A stretch of 64,000 nucleotides of DNA, from assembly GCA_000711775.1 (NCBI GenBank), contig ARYC01000151.1, forward strand, positions 124,001 through 188,000. The letters are read 5' to 3'. Every line of letters begins with the position of its first letter. Within the stretch, counting starts at the first letter, position 1. Positions 1 to 13,700 of the stretch are shown one piece after another. The notes below the pieces were generated by a model. The model ran no database searches and was not told the origin of the DNA. It worked only from the letters and a program-made list of their open reading frames with translations. This stretch comes from Oxytricha trifallax (lineage: Eukaryota > Ciliophora > Spirotrichea > Sporadotrichida > Oxytrichidae). A program made the position numbers and the translations under genes.

Positions 1-2460
1 ATAATATATGTATATAATAGTATTCTGTTCGGGGTCATAAGGGACCTCATATCATTCAATAGCTATTTTAAGGTTTCTGGGTATTTTATAAGCCAAGGAA
101 TTCATAATGCATGGTTAGAGACTCGGTTGACCACTCCATAAAATAGTGTCATGAGACCACCAACATTTAAAAATTGTTCATTAAAACTTGATCTCTAGCC
201 AATGCCTGGCTCACAACTCCTTCAACTCTTATAATTTAAGGACTACAAAGATACAGGTATTAAAGAGGAGTTCTGAAAACCTTTATTAGTATGTTACCAA
301 CCTTATAGAATAAATATGGAATGAGAATGGCTTATGAGTTGTTTAGCTAAAATTTCCTGACTCCTCCTTTTTGACACTTTAGTTGTTTAACATAAATTTT
401 TTTTTCTTTCTAATAAGGCTTTATCCATTGCATAGTAATTTTAGGAAATTTTCGATAATTAATTATCACAAGAAGGTGATAATTTAAGAGCTGAGTCTAG
501 TTCTTTTACTAGTTCTTCTATTTGGATTAAAATGATTACCTATATTTTTTATTTTCTGCTTATTGTGGGTAGTATTGACCTTTTTATATGTTTGTTGTTT
601 ATTTATACACATGTTTGGGAATTTGCGGTAGAGTTCTAGCATGTTTTTGGAAAATGAATCCTCTGATTAAAATGTTGTCCTTATAATTGAATTTTATATT
701 TCCAAATTATGGAATTTTCTAAATCATGTTCTATGATACCTTAATAACAAAGAAATTTTTATCAGTGAGTTTTCCACATTCTTAAATATCATTTATAAGC
801 AGTAAGATTTATTGGATCATTTCAATTTAATTCTATATTTATAAGGGAATTTTATCAGTTTTATCGATCTTACTCTATTTCCTTACTTTAGCGTTTTAGT
901 TGTTTTGTTTTTGATTGTAGAGATAACTATCTGCTACACAGATGCTCTCATATATTCAACTGAATCACATTCAAGTTTGTCATAAGTTCATTTAATTAAT
1001 CATCATTAATATATCAATTCTTTTTAATTTGGAAGTGATAAACTATAAATATAATTATACATAATTTTTTTCGATTTCTTTTGTTTTATATAGTTTAATT
1101 TGAATTCTATTTTTTCATATTCATAATTTATTATCCATTTAAGTTTCCATCTTTTTGTACTTTATTAAGATATAAAAAAGGTAAATAGAATATTTAATAA
1201 GAAGCATATGATTCGAATTTAATGTGATGATAAATGCTCAAGAATCTTTAATGATATTTCCAATATAAATTATATTAACAATTATTATGTACTTTATTTA
1301 GTATATTTGACTTTAAGCATTTATTTTAAAAAATAGGGAAATCTTAGTTTGTAAAATTAATTATTATTCATTTACTATACACAATTCAACCATTTGAATA
1401 ATATCTTCATTATGAGAAAAAAAAGTTTCTTTGAGAAAAATCTAGCTGTCTCAGTTGGGCATTTACTTTAATAATAATATCATTTGACAGTTTCCTCTGA
1501 AATATTATTTACAAAATCAATTAATTTATTTTTATTTCTTTGGATAAAATTAAGCAACTGTTTATACACTAGTCTAGCAAATATATTTCTAATTACTGAT
1601 AAAAACTTGGAAAGAATTAGAAAATATATATAAAATGAAATTATCTACCTGTATTTTTATTTTGTATTTTGTATATTATTTAATACACTATTGACAAAAT
1701 TCATAAAAGAAACATTTTTGCATGCTATTAAATTAATTTTTGTTTAGTTTTTAATACAAAGTATATATATTATTATTTATAATATTTCTAAATAAATTGT
1801 AATCCTATGCATAGGAATTTAAGAAGTATTTAGAGCATAATATTTGTCTGCTAAAATATTTTGTTGTATTATTTGTTGAGAATTATTCTTTGGCCTAACT
1901 ATTTATAATGTAGATAATTACATTTCTTAGAATTTAATGGAGTATTTTTCTGATATTAGAGAATAGGTGCTTTAATATTTAAAATAGTCATCTATATTAT
2001 GAAGTATTAATAAAAAAAGTACTTCTCCTTTAAAGCGCTCTATTTAGTTTCACTAGTATTTAATTTATCATTTGTATTTTATAATTAAATATTGATTATA
2101 ATTCACGTTGATTAATATTTCATACAAATTTTAATTTTTATGATTTATGATCGATAGTAGAAACAATGGCGAATTTAGAGTAGTCTATAATCTAAAGCGG
2201 TCAATTTTGTTCTCCGACTTGAATATGTTTTAGATTTCAGTCTCATTCTATGTTTATACTAATAAGCTTGAGGTATGTTTCCAAGATTTTTAAAAGAAAT
2301 ATTACAATCCCTATTCTTTTAGTTACCGAAAAGAATAAACATGCATATTCGACTAGCATTCAAGATAGTATTTGACTCTGATGTAAAATAAATTTTATCT
2401 TACTCTTGGAATATGATCACAACAATAACCTTCTGAGAGTTTTCGACTTTCAGTTTTGCC
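1..2460. other. AT-rich stretch without a recognised gene
   Basis: Very AT-rich DNA with TGA stops scattered in all frames. I found no reading frame with protein-like composition, no conserved motif, no RNA gene and no inverted repeat longer than a few bases. It fits germline-limited or intergenic ciliate DNA. Confidence 0.5.
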
Positions 2461-2466
2461 ATAGAT

Positions 2467-2708
2467 ATGAAGAAAAAATAGGGCATGGGCGCACAGTCAG
2501 GGACACCACCCCACAGAGCAGACATTGATGAAAAAGAAGTGAAAATGTCTAATTAAAACGAAAGTGCATTTGAAAAATAAGTATCAAAATACAAAAACAC
2601 AGATTGGAATCATAAACAGCTTAATTATTTTTCCAGTATCCTTCATTATTTTCTTTATATTTTTTGTTCTTATTTTTTTCAGTGTCTCTTATGCACTTGG
2701 CCTGCTGA
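2467..2708 (+). CDS. Candidate small two-exon gene, unknown function
   Basis: Not recognised. In the ciliate code an ATG at 2467 (a second, in frame, at 2485) opens a hydrophilic frame that begins MKKKQGMGAQSGTPPHRAD, followed by a charged, Gln-containing segment. An AT-rich intron with GT at 2636 and TTTTTTTCAG ending at 2682 (47 nt) would join it to a short exon ending in TGA at 2706-2708, giving 64 residues. Read without splicing, the same frame ends at TGA 2737-2739 and acquires a hydrophobic tail. A locally higher GC content around 2480-2530 against the AT background favours coding. There is no homology support, so this is a low-confidence call; it may also be a decayed fragment. Confidence 0.3.
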
Positions 2709-2759
2709 CTTTACCACTCTTTCTGGTAAGTATTGCTGAAATAATAAATGTTTAGATTT

Positions 2760-5700
2760 GTTTTTAGTAATCTACAAATTTAAGTGAATAACTAGATGCT
2801 CTAGGAACACCTTCTTAAGTTTACATTTTATTAAAATGCATTTTCATTTTTGAATTAAACATTTCCATTTATTTTTCATAATTATCTATCGAAGTTAAAA
2901 TTTCCTAATTAACATCAACTCAAATAGATTGATAAAGGAGCAATTATATTCCCGAAAGACCGAATGCCATTTACCAAGATGTACATTCACATGCTTTTTT
3001 TCTGAAGCATAATCTAATCACTCTTTACAAGCATAAACTTTGGTTCTCCCATACTATTATACTTTAAATTTATGATTAGATTTCATCGCATATAAGGGAG
3101 CAGACCTAGATACCAATTGAGCTGAAGTTGCTTTATTCTTAGGCAACAGTAAATACAAAGCTTTTTAGTATTACTGCACTATTATTAGACCTTGCCGAAA
3201 TAATGTAAGACTAGTCTCTCAACTACCCAAATTGTCACAAGTATAGTCGGTCTTGTTAATGCTAGATTTGATTGTTAGACCATACAAAGCCAATGATATT
3301 CCTAGGTATTTTAGCGATAGTGATGAATATGATGGTGATGAATATAATGGAGTTCCAATCAATGGAGAGTCATCAATTTAATATTTGCTCCATCATTACA
3401 CTGATGCCTGATTGAATCCTTACATTCATGAATGGCATATTAGTACTTAATGCATTATATTGAAAGCTTCAAAGTATTAATTATTACTTTCTAGAATGCA
3501 AATATTTATTTATCTAATACAACATGCCACATTATTTTAATTTAAATTCTTAAATTATTAATTAATAACTTACAAGCATTTCTAAAGTCATTACACTAAA
3601 CTTTGATGTAAACTTTAAAGTTTCATCGGGAATATAAAGAATTGTGATAAAGCCAAAATATTACAATATTTTAACAAAATATAAATAAAATCTCATCACG
3701 AATTTGAATGAATGAACAATTAGATGTTCTATTTATTGGTAAGTTTATTTTCTATGTAACTAACAAAGTTAAAACAATATGTGGCAAGTACGAACTCTAA
3801 GGTTTTGTTAATATTATTTTGAATTGATAAGAATTAAATAAGATAAATGATTTAGCATTTAAATAAATATAAATTTAATAAATGATTTAATAAATATATT
3901 TAACTTTTAATTTTTGTGTCAAACACCCTTTTTAAAATAAAAAATTAAGAAATATTTTGATTTAAACATAATTAAAATTAAAAAAATATTAATAATTGAT
4001 AAAAAATAATTTATTTGCAGCAATCATTCATTTCAATTGTCGTCCAATTAAAGTTTAATTCAAATGAGGAAAATGATATCATTTATCTAATAGCCTTTTT
4101 ACATTTAAGTATAATTCTCATTATTTAATTGGATTAATTGAAAATTAAAGGAATTCTACATATACTTGTGAAGTTTTAATCAATTTTTATGGAATTGTCA
4201 ATAGTTAATGTCTCTTTAAACCTAAAGGAAAACTACTCTTGAGGTTACGTTAAATATTCAGAATAACTTTGAAAAGCAGCAAGAGAGGGGGATGATGATT
4301 CTTTTGGAGATGAAAATATCAAAAATCACAAATACGGAATAGTATTAGGTAATCAAGCAAACTATCGCACATATTTAATTAGAAAAACAATTAAAGTCAC
4401 AGTTAGATAATAACGAAAAAATTACTTAGTATTTGATCACTATAAGAATAAATTCCATTAGCATAGTCTCGCAAATTATAGATTAATTTAATCTTGGTTA
4501 TATATTATATTGCGGAGAAATTTGTGATCGTCTGAATCTATTGCAGATCTGTATCTGAAAATGTTCAGTAATTATCCAGTCAATTTAGTTGACCAAGAAT
4601 CTGAGATTGAGAAAATCTCAATCAATCTAGAAAAGAATCATATAAATATATTGCAAATATCTTTTTGAAAAGAGAACTTTCCACGATAATTAAGCAAATT
4701 TTAGTAATTCTAAATAAATCAGAGATAACAAATTCTTGATGAGAACGTTCCATTAAAATTAGAGAAATCACTATAATAAAACAACTGAGTTAAAATCACA
4801 AATGGATATTTGTTATATCCTGAAATATTAATCATAGTCATATATTCTTAGAACAAATAATTCAAAAATAATTAATTCATAATATGCAATTTAAATATAA
4901 ATATATTTTACTGAATTTTAAGCAATTACATTGAAACTTAAATTGCAAAATATTAAATTCATAATAGTTATTACTAGGAAATTTATTTTATATTAGGGTT
5001 TTTCCATTTATTCAATTTTTAATTTATTTTATTTATAATGATAACATTTAATGATTATAAAAAAGTATCAAAAGTAATAGAGTTATGGATAGTATTCATT
5101 TTTTACCCAAAAGAAAAAACTAAATACTTTATTAGAATCATTTAAGAAATAGAGAAAGTTAAATTTGATCAAGAACCAAAAAGTTAAGGCATATTTAGGT
5201 AATTAAAACATAACCTGTAATAATATATAGGTATTTTATGATTTATTATGTTTATTCATAAAGTAAGAATTGTGAAAGTAAAACCTAAATTAATCTAGTA
5301 GTGGTAGTGAATCGCTTATGGCAAGGGACTTAAATTAATCTGTATGTATTAAATATAAATTAAAAAGATTTGCTTATGAACAAAGATGGTGACTAAGACC
5401 TACAAGATATATCAATTATGTCATTAAACGTGCTTCTGTCTAGTTTCATATTTTCATGGTCACTGCTGCTACTAATATGTTGTAAATTAATTACTATTAT
5501 TAATACTTTATGAATTAATTGCTAAGAAATAGTATTTATTTTTTAAATAAATAAACTAAACGGTTAAAATTATACTCAAATATACTAAAAGGAGCTTTTT
5601 ATTTTGGTTTCATATAATTAATTAATGAAACTCTCATCCAACTCTTAAACCTTTAAGTTATTCCATATAATTATAATAATTACATACTTTATTTTACATA

Positions 5701-6620
5701 TCAATTCATCTCTTTGGTGCAATTTATATAAATATTTAATTTAAAAATATTTCTGTTTATAAACAAATCTTGGAGAAATTAAAATTTATTCAAACTTATC
5801 TTGAAATATTATATATATATATAATTTAATGGTGTTTAAAGCTTAGACTGTAAGTTAGTGGTGTGAAAACAATTAAATTTACATTATTGAAGGAAAAACG
5901 TAGCTAATATTAAAAACTTATGATATACATATCTAAAAATCTTTTTATGCAACATTCCAATTTAATCTGCGAATTATTAATTTAAATAATAAATACAAAA
6001 AATATATTTACACTTAAAATATAAAACGTGACCTTACTATTCACTTATTGGATTGGTTAATCTTAATAATTTTAATATTAAATTAATATCTAGCTCAAGC
6101 TTCTATGTAAGCTATCTTTTCCTGTTTATTCCTTCAATTAGCTGATCCATTGGAGTTGAGGAAGAGGCTTATGCAATGTCTATGAACCAGAAAGATTTGA
6201 ATTATCTAAAACTGATGTCTTGAATCCTTTAGGATGTATTTTATCTCAAGAGATCATCTGGTTTGAATCAAATTTAGGATTTTTGTATTAATTGCCTAAG
6301 AAATATAGAATAAATTCTCTTCTACCATGATTTTTTTAAAAAAATTTTAATGGCAAAAGACATAACTTTTTCCTATTGTTTTCTTGTGGAGATGTTGGTG
6401 GTTATCTATCTTTTGATAATGGCATAAGGTTAGTGTCATAGATCCAAGGTAAGGTGTCATGCTGGTCTTTAAATCCCTCAGTGGACCTTATGCTTTTTTT
6501 TTGTTGATCTTTTTAAGTATATCTGAGTATAATTTGTGTTGTCTATTGTATTTCCATATTACTATTAATAAGAATTAATCAAAAGATTAATTTATATAAA
6601 TATAATTATTAAATTAAAAA
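2760..6620. other. AT-rich stretch without a recognised gene
   Basis: Nothing supportable was seen. A slightly more GC-rich patch at about 6120-6340 has a protein-like plus-strand frame in the ciliate code, but it is short and matches nothing I know. An (AT)n run sits near 5810. Confidence 0.45.
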
Positions 6621-6639
6621 GATACTAAATAGGGAGTGC

Positions 6640-7148
6640 CTTCAGGTGACCGTGGATCCCATATGTGTTGCTTTCTATTTAGGATTCTTTTTGGTTTGGT
6701 AATCCGAACCATATAAGTCTAATATTGTCTCATGCAGGAGATGAAAGCGCCAAGAGACCTACCTGCAAATAACAACGAGCTAGCGGGGTTCAATCGCTCA
6801 TGGAGAGAGCTCTAGAGAGCCGATTTCCCTGCCATTACGGCGTTAGTTGGCAGGGTGGATACAGTCTACCAAGGCTGGCAAGAAGGGAGGCAGGCAGGGG
6901 GAAGAAGTGGGACTGCATTCCACACAGTGATGAGTGGCGGACGTCAGGAGCACAGAGGAGCCGAGCAATTGCTAGTCTTTTTCCACAGTTTTTACTCTCT
7001 TGAGGTTTTTTGGGGGCTCAAGGTTATGTGCCACGTCATTCACACCAGCAACGTCATGACCCAAGGATGCAATTATTTGGTCATGTTATGACCCAGAATA
7101 TCTCGTTATTAATTTAACTTAAACTATTCACTATTCACTATTCACTAT
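6640..7148 (+). mobile_element. GC-rich SINE-like island with a tandem-repeat tail
   Basis: A compositional island, roughly balanced in GC, in DNA that is otherwise about four-fifths AT. It contains GGTTCAATCGC at 6787-6797, one mismatch from the RNA polymerase III B-box consensus. It ends, after an AT-rich stretch, in about three tandem copies of a 7-bp unit (TATTCAC) at about 7124-7148, like the simple-repeat 3' end of a LINE or SINE. The standard-code ORFs across it (6800-7003, 6855-7091) look like chance products of the GC content. No convincing A box was found and no target duplication was identified. It abuts the end of a decayed gene reading the other way. Retroposon status is inferred. 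Confidence 0.35.
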
Positions 7149-7149
7149 A

Positions 7150-7733
7150 TAAATATTATTATATGGAGAAGAATATTTCCTAAAAGATTTGTTCTCTGTA
7201 TAATCTTTCATCTATTTGAGCCAATTTATATAAGACATTATTTGGTTAGGTATTTGGTATAATTTATGTACTAAGCTTCCTTTTTCTAATAAATAGAGTT
7301 TGAGTGACGCTTATTTCTTATAAGCAGGTTGGCTTATGGTAGGTTTGAATTTATCGTATGCATACCATTCTATGTTCATTTAGAGTTCTTTTTCGAATTT
7401 AAATTTATTAAAAGATAACGGTTCTATTTTAAATATTTCAACGTTGAAATATTCTTCAAAAGTAATAAGTGGTCAGAGGTTTAATAATTAATTGACCATT
7501 TAGTATGACTGTAGTCTGAAGATTTTATGTAATCAATAGCTGATGTCATAGCATAGTTTATTCTTATGACATCAGAAGTTAAAGGTAGTTCGTCACTGAG
7601 ATAGTTTAGGTCTAATGCTAAAATTATATCTTTTTCATTATATCTTTCAACTAGTTCATCTATAGACTTTCTCAAATTTCTTTAGTTGAGCAGATACATA
7701 GTTGCGAGAAGTCTTAATATTCAAATCTGACAT
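7150..7733 (-). pseudogene. Decayed gene, unknown protein
   Basis: Minus-strand sequence that becomes protein-like when TAA/TAG are read as Gln. It starts at an ATG (7733-7731; MSDLNIKTSRNYVSAQLKKF). It shifts frame near 7675 into a stretch beginning RKSIDELVERYNEKD, and shifts again near 7470 into one beginning FEEYFNVEIFKIEPLSF, which stays open through a hydrophilic, aromatic-rich stretch to about 7150. Composition is that of a real soluble protein in all three segments, and each frame change is by one base, so I read it as one gene broken by at least two indels. No domain is recognised. The coding similarity stops where the repeat tail of the GC-rich island begins, which suggests the island was inserted into this gene. 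Confidence 0.5.
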
Positions 7734-7739
7734 TTTAAT

Positions 7740-10700
7740 ATCTAATGAGAGTGAAATAGATGTAAAGAGTTCGACTTAACATCAGTTTTACAAAACTAGA
7801 ATATTTGTTTAATGCAGATCATATGAAAGCTTAGATATGATAGAATAGTTGCAGCATCATTCGAAGAATAGTTTCGTATTCCCTAGTTATGCTAATATGT
7901 AAATCTAGTAAAAATAAAAACACAATAGATTCAAACATGAAACCTTCATGTTGCAGTTTGTAAACCTTTTGTGCTTAAATTGCGGTAGAGAGGTGCTCAT
8001 CTTCGCAATCATCAATTTTATTTATTTTTATAAATAGAATATGTATTGATTCAAGGTATATAACGTAAAAATGAAAGATAAATGATAAAGCAAATATTTT
8101 GAAAGAATTAAAAGAAACATTAAAATATAAAAAATAAGAAATTTATTAATAAAATAATTAAATATACTTAAAATACAAATAAGAGACACTAAATAAAAAA
8201 CCAATGAAATAAAAACAAATTTAATAAATTAATTAAAGAAATGATGAATATTAAGCAGAGACAGCTCAAAATGCATTTTTCTGTGAGATTTTTAAGTGGA
8301 AAATATGTGGAACTTAAATTTTTATCGTAATTATTTTTATCATCACTTTTAAATATATTGTTAATGAACCCAACCTTATATTTTTTTCTAATAAATTTCT
8401 TCTCTCCTTATTCATCTCTTTTTCTTTATTTTTCTGTTAATGATATAAGTATATTATAAAATTTGTTAATGTTTTCCTTCTCCCCTCTTAATATAGTTAT
8501 TTTAATTTTATTTTCAATTTGTGTCAACAAAGTGATTATTGATCTAATATATCTAAATGCTATGATTTTTAAAACAATATACAATATATTATGATGATAA
8601 GTTGAAAATTTCATTCTTATAAATCGAAATTAGTTTCTTTGATATTTTTATGTTTAATTTAAATTACCTTAACAGATTATTACTCACTTTACTTATATTT
8701 AATTATTATTTTTTTGAGGACTAACTGGGTTTTTTAAGGCATATGATTTGTTTATGAACCTTAATAAATTTAGAGTTATATTTGATGCTGTATTATTAAG
8801 ATATCGTTATTAAAAACAAATCTTAAATTTGCAATCTAAAGTCGATAGAGAATTTAAGAATAAGATTTTAACAAAACATAAATCTATAAAAATAAAACTT
8901 TTGTGTAATATTTATATAATATTTTGATTAAAAATGTAAATTTTTTATAATAAAAATGTAAATTTTTTTTTAAAAATTATTAGATAGATAATACAGAAAA
9001 TTGTGAATTTCTTATAAAATGTTGCTTGGTTCAAGATATTTCAGGACTTGAATCGTATTCTGAAGAAGTAGCAATATTATTATTATCTCATAATTTATAC
9101 ATTTTTAATGCTAATATATGTTACCTTATTTAAACATTGTTAAACCTAATTATAATCCTATATGAGATTGCTTTTAAAGGTTGTGTAAATTATTTCAAAC
9201 GGCTGTGGTTAGTATTCATTCAAAAATATCTAAATAAATATGATAATATTTAAATTTCATAATAATTGTTATGATGCTTATTTTCATCATTAAGGCTTAT
9301 AATTTTGTAAATAATCTTTTTGACAATATTTATGATTGAGAACCTCTATATATGCTTAATATCTAAATATTTTAATGACAATTTTTCTGAATTAATGTCA
9401 GCTGATAAATGTTATTATTCCTTCAAACTATGAATGATAAGTGTGAGGTATTAAGCTAATTCACTGATAGAAATAAAGTTTCACATTATTTACTAACATA
9501 TTTCATTTTTCATTGATATATAGATTAATGAGTTCAAAAATAAAGTTTTAGTTTTTATTTGTTAAAATTTTTGTAAACTAGGAAAATAAACTAGACATTA
9601 TTTTAATTATTTCTAAGATTATAATAATAGCTCTACAATTTTTTGTTTTAAACCTATATTTTAAGGTTAATTTATACTTAGCTAAGCTTATTTTTATTAA
9701 AGAAGCAGTGGGATTCTCATAAGTAAAGGAAAAATCAAGCAAGCATAGAAATCATAATATATTGCTATCCTTATATATGATGCTTTATATTCAATAAATC
9801 GAAATTAGTAGATTGAAAGAGTTTAGTATTGATAGACATGAAAGTGTACATATGGAGTTATTTATTTGCAATTTTTGTCTGTATAATGATAGAAGCTGAT
9901 TAGTATCACAATGGTACTTTAATAAACTATGTTTTCAATATTTACAATTTTTAAAGCTCTACATTAATTTGATTAATTGTTTATCAGAGTAATTCATAAT
10001 TTATCAATTTAGGAATCTATGAATAAAAGTCTTAATATGATACTATTATTTAAAAAATACATTATACATTCATAAATTTATGACTCTAGTAGTTTACTTT
10101 AGAGCCATTGAATTAGGTTTGAAGGGTTACTTTTGGTGCTGCATTTGCAATTATTTCTTTAAATTAATTTATTATTTTTTAAAATACTATTGGTTACAAA
10201 AGAAACAGCTAAAAGAATGAAATGTTAGTATTTATTATCTTTTATCAAAGTGAAATCATTTTATATCTGATAAACAACAACAGTTGACTGAATAAAATTT
10301 TAAGTATTGAGAAGTCTTATAGTTCTACTCTTCAACCGAAACAATTTATTATAATAGTTTTGTTAAATATAATTCAAATACTAATAAATGAAGAGATTGG
10401 TGCAAGAAACATTTATGATTAACAGTAATTATCCTTTAATATATTTTACTTTTATTTATACATTTTCTATAAAAGTTCTATTCTAGCGAAGAACTAAAAG
10501 TAGAAATTATAATCACTAATTAAGTACTCCAATATTTTCTAAAAATGTAAAACTGGTCCTGTTCCTCTTTGAATTATGAATGAATTTATTGATTTGAGCT
10601 ATAATATTTTCTGTAAAATAGTTCATCATTATAAAAGCATGAATTTAGGCACAAAGTTTTGGATATTGTGTAAGTTAAAGATAATAAAACAAGTATTTTG

Positions 10701-13700
10701 ATTGAATTAATATATAGAGTTTTACTTACATGTATATAAATAGAATTGTAGAACCTCTCTGCTTTATTATTAATAAAGAATTAGTAATTATTTTCTGATA
10801 TTATTTATTTTTTATATATAATTAATTTCTAAAAAATTATAGATAATACTAAGAAAGAAGAGCCAAATTAAGTAAATTTTTATAGAGTATATTTATTATT
10901 CATGATTATGCTAATAAAAGTGGGATTCCTAAATCATAATAAAATTTTTACCATTATTTAGATTTTAATCAATTATTCTTCTAAAGCAACTCACTTATAT
11001 AGAATAATCAGAAAAATTAAATAATGTTATAAAAATTCAAAATTTTAATAATTTTAAACAGGAACATCAATAGTAACTGAGGTCAAAGTTTTAAAAATGA
11101 AATGAATTGAGAAAAGGATAGTATTCAATTTATTTAATATTTATTAAATTAATCAAGGTAATGCATATAATCACATACTAGTTTAATATTTGAAATAAGG
11201 CAATATACATGGCTTAAAATTAATTTCATCTTGAAATTGATGAAATTTGGGAAAATAATTATAAAAATAAAACTTCCTTTATTTTATAATTTCAAATCTC
11301 CCAAAATATAATATTTAACTTTATTTGATCTTTGCCATAATTAATCATTTTAAGCAAGAATTAAAGTTAATAATTTTTTAATATTTATCAATTATTTTAT
11401 ATAAATTATTTTTCGATTGTGACCTACCTTCTCTTACTCCTGTAAATCCAAGAAAAGACGGGTATCAGTAATTTACTATTAAAGATTCTACTTTTAAAAA
11501 ATTGAAGGATTGGAGGAAAAAATTGCGATTAAGAGCATACCACTGTGATAAAGTGATTGTTCAAAATAGCTTAATAATTAAGTTATCATTTTTTAGATAG
11601 AACTTGCATTATATTTTTGAAATTTGTGAAATCATTCGCATTATAATATGAAAAGTGAAAAATTAGCTAATATTTTAACTTTACCCCAGGCATAAACTGG
11701 TTAGTTTTTAGCTATAAGTAGATATAATTTTTAATTTACTCTTCAAAATTTAAAATCCCCTATTTTATTGTTAGTTACTTTTTGTTGATCATGAATACCT
11801 TATCAAAACGATGATTTTAATAAAGTATAACTACGAAACGAGCCCTTAAAAATTTAATGAGACCCATTTAACGAATTCGTTGGCTTAGAGGTGTAGTGCA
11901 AGAAATAAAACCTCTTTTTCATCATTATCCTATGCTTTCATCAATAAATGATTCACAATTTTTTTAATTAAAAATATATGCAAGGAAAGTAGTCAAAGTA
12001 TCCATGATATGCAATGGCATTAGTAAAATCATTAACTTTATAAATTATATATCATATTTTAGGTATTTTTCTTTGAAATTTGCCAACTACATTAAAGATA
12101 TAAATTTTAACAAAAGTAAATTAATTAAATGTTTTATGTAATTGATTTTAAATTAAATTTTTATAATGTCCTTATTCATATTAAATAAAATTATTATTTT
12201 AATATTAAATTTTTTAATAATTGAGATTAATAAAATTTATCTTAATAAATTTTACTAGAAATATGATAATATCAATCATTAAAGTGAAAATAATTTCATT
12301 TAATGGATATTTTTTTAAATTATATTAAAATGTTTATATATATACAAATTGGCAAATAATCAAGTAGTTTATGAATAATAACAAGGTGAAACTCTCAAAT
12401 GGAAAGGACAAATTAGATAAAATAGTAAAAAGATTATTAATTTCGAAATATGCAATAATATTGATTAAATTGTAATGAATTTAATATGGTTTTAAACCTA
12501 TTTGACAACAAAATATAATCAATAAATAAAGCAAAATTATTAAATTAAATAATATTTTAAAGTATATAATGAGTTCTTGGCAATAATTGTCACTTGCAAG
12601 CAAGATATTCACTAAATTCCATAATTTCAAGAGAAGACAAGAGATCTTGATAAAGAACTAAGATATTTATATTCTAACGTTAAAAATACAAAATCTATAG
12701 TAATTAAAAATTGATATAATCTAATTAAGCCAATTAACTTGAAATCGTCATAATTTGTTAAAATAGAGATTAAAGAGATATATTTAGAATAAACATTTAT
12801 AAGATTTATTCGCATTAAAAATATATTAATATAATAAAAACAGTCATTGTGTTAAAATAATTTCATTGTATAATTTAATAAACAATGCTATAGGTTTAAT
12901 GTTATGCAAGATATCGATATTATATGCCTGAAAACATATATATAAATTATAAAACAGAATTTTACATCATTTTAATGGAGAAAATCGAAATTAAAGAATT
13001 ATATAATTTTAGTAAAAACGATCTTAATTGAAAACCAAATAAGAAATCATAAAAGTGAAATAAAATTCACATAAAATTTAAGTTTTATAATCCAATAGTC
13101 TTAGATAAGAGTTTTATTTCAAAATATAATATGATAAAATAAAATAATTAAATTACTATTTTAATTTAATCTTAATAATTAATTAATATTATTATAAGGA
13201 AAACTACTGTAAGCCAATATCTTTTTTAAAATCTCCATAAATTTTTTGGATTTAAGTAAATGATTTCAATTAATAATTATGAGAATAGTTATTTCTTTGT
13301 GAAGTATAGCAAGATCAATTATAATTTTCTATAATATCAAATAGTAAAAATGATAATGATGTAACGATAATAACAATATGGTTGTTAAATACTTAATTTT
13401 TGTGTTTAACTAGATTAATATCCAAAGAGACGACACAACAAACGATTAAACCAATTGAAATTAATGAAAAATCTCTAATAATAGATATCTATTATAATGC
13501 CTCTTTAATTTAATTATAATTAAATAGGCTTTCCTATTTATACTGAGTTTAAGATGGACTGTTGAACAAAGAAAATTATTTATAAATTATTACAAAATCA
13601 TACTTAGATTCCACTTTTAGGAACCAATTTTCCTACAAGACTTTTCAAATATTAAATTGCCAAGATTAAAGGATTTAGAGGATAAGTATAAATCACAAAG

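Noticed and set aside
6800..7091. Two overlapping standard-code ORFs in the GC-rich island
   Set aside because: Low-complexity Gly/Arg/Ser-type translation, explained by the GC content of a non-coding retroposon-like island.
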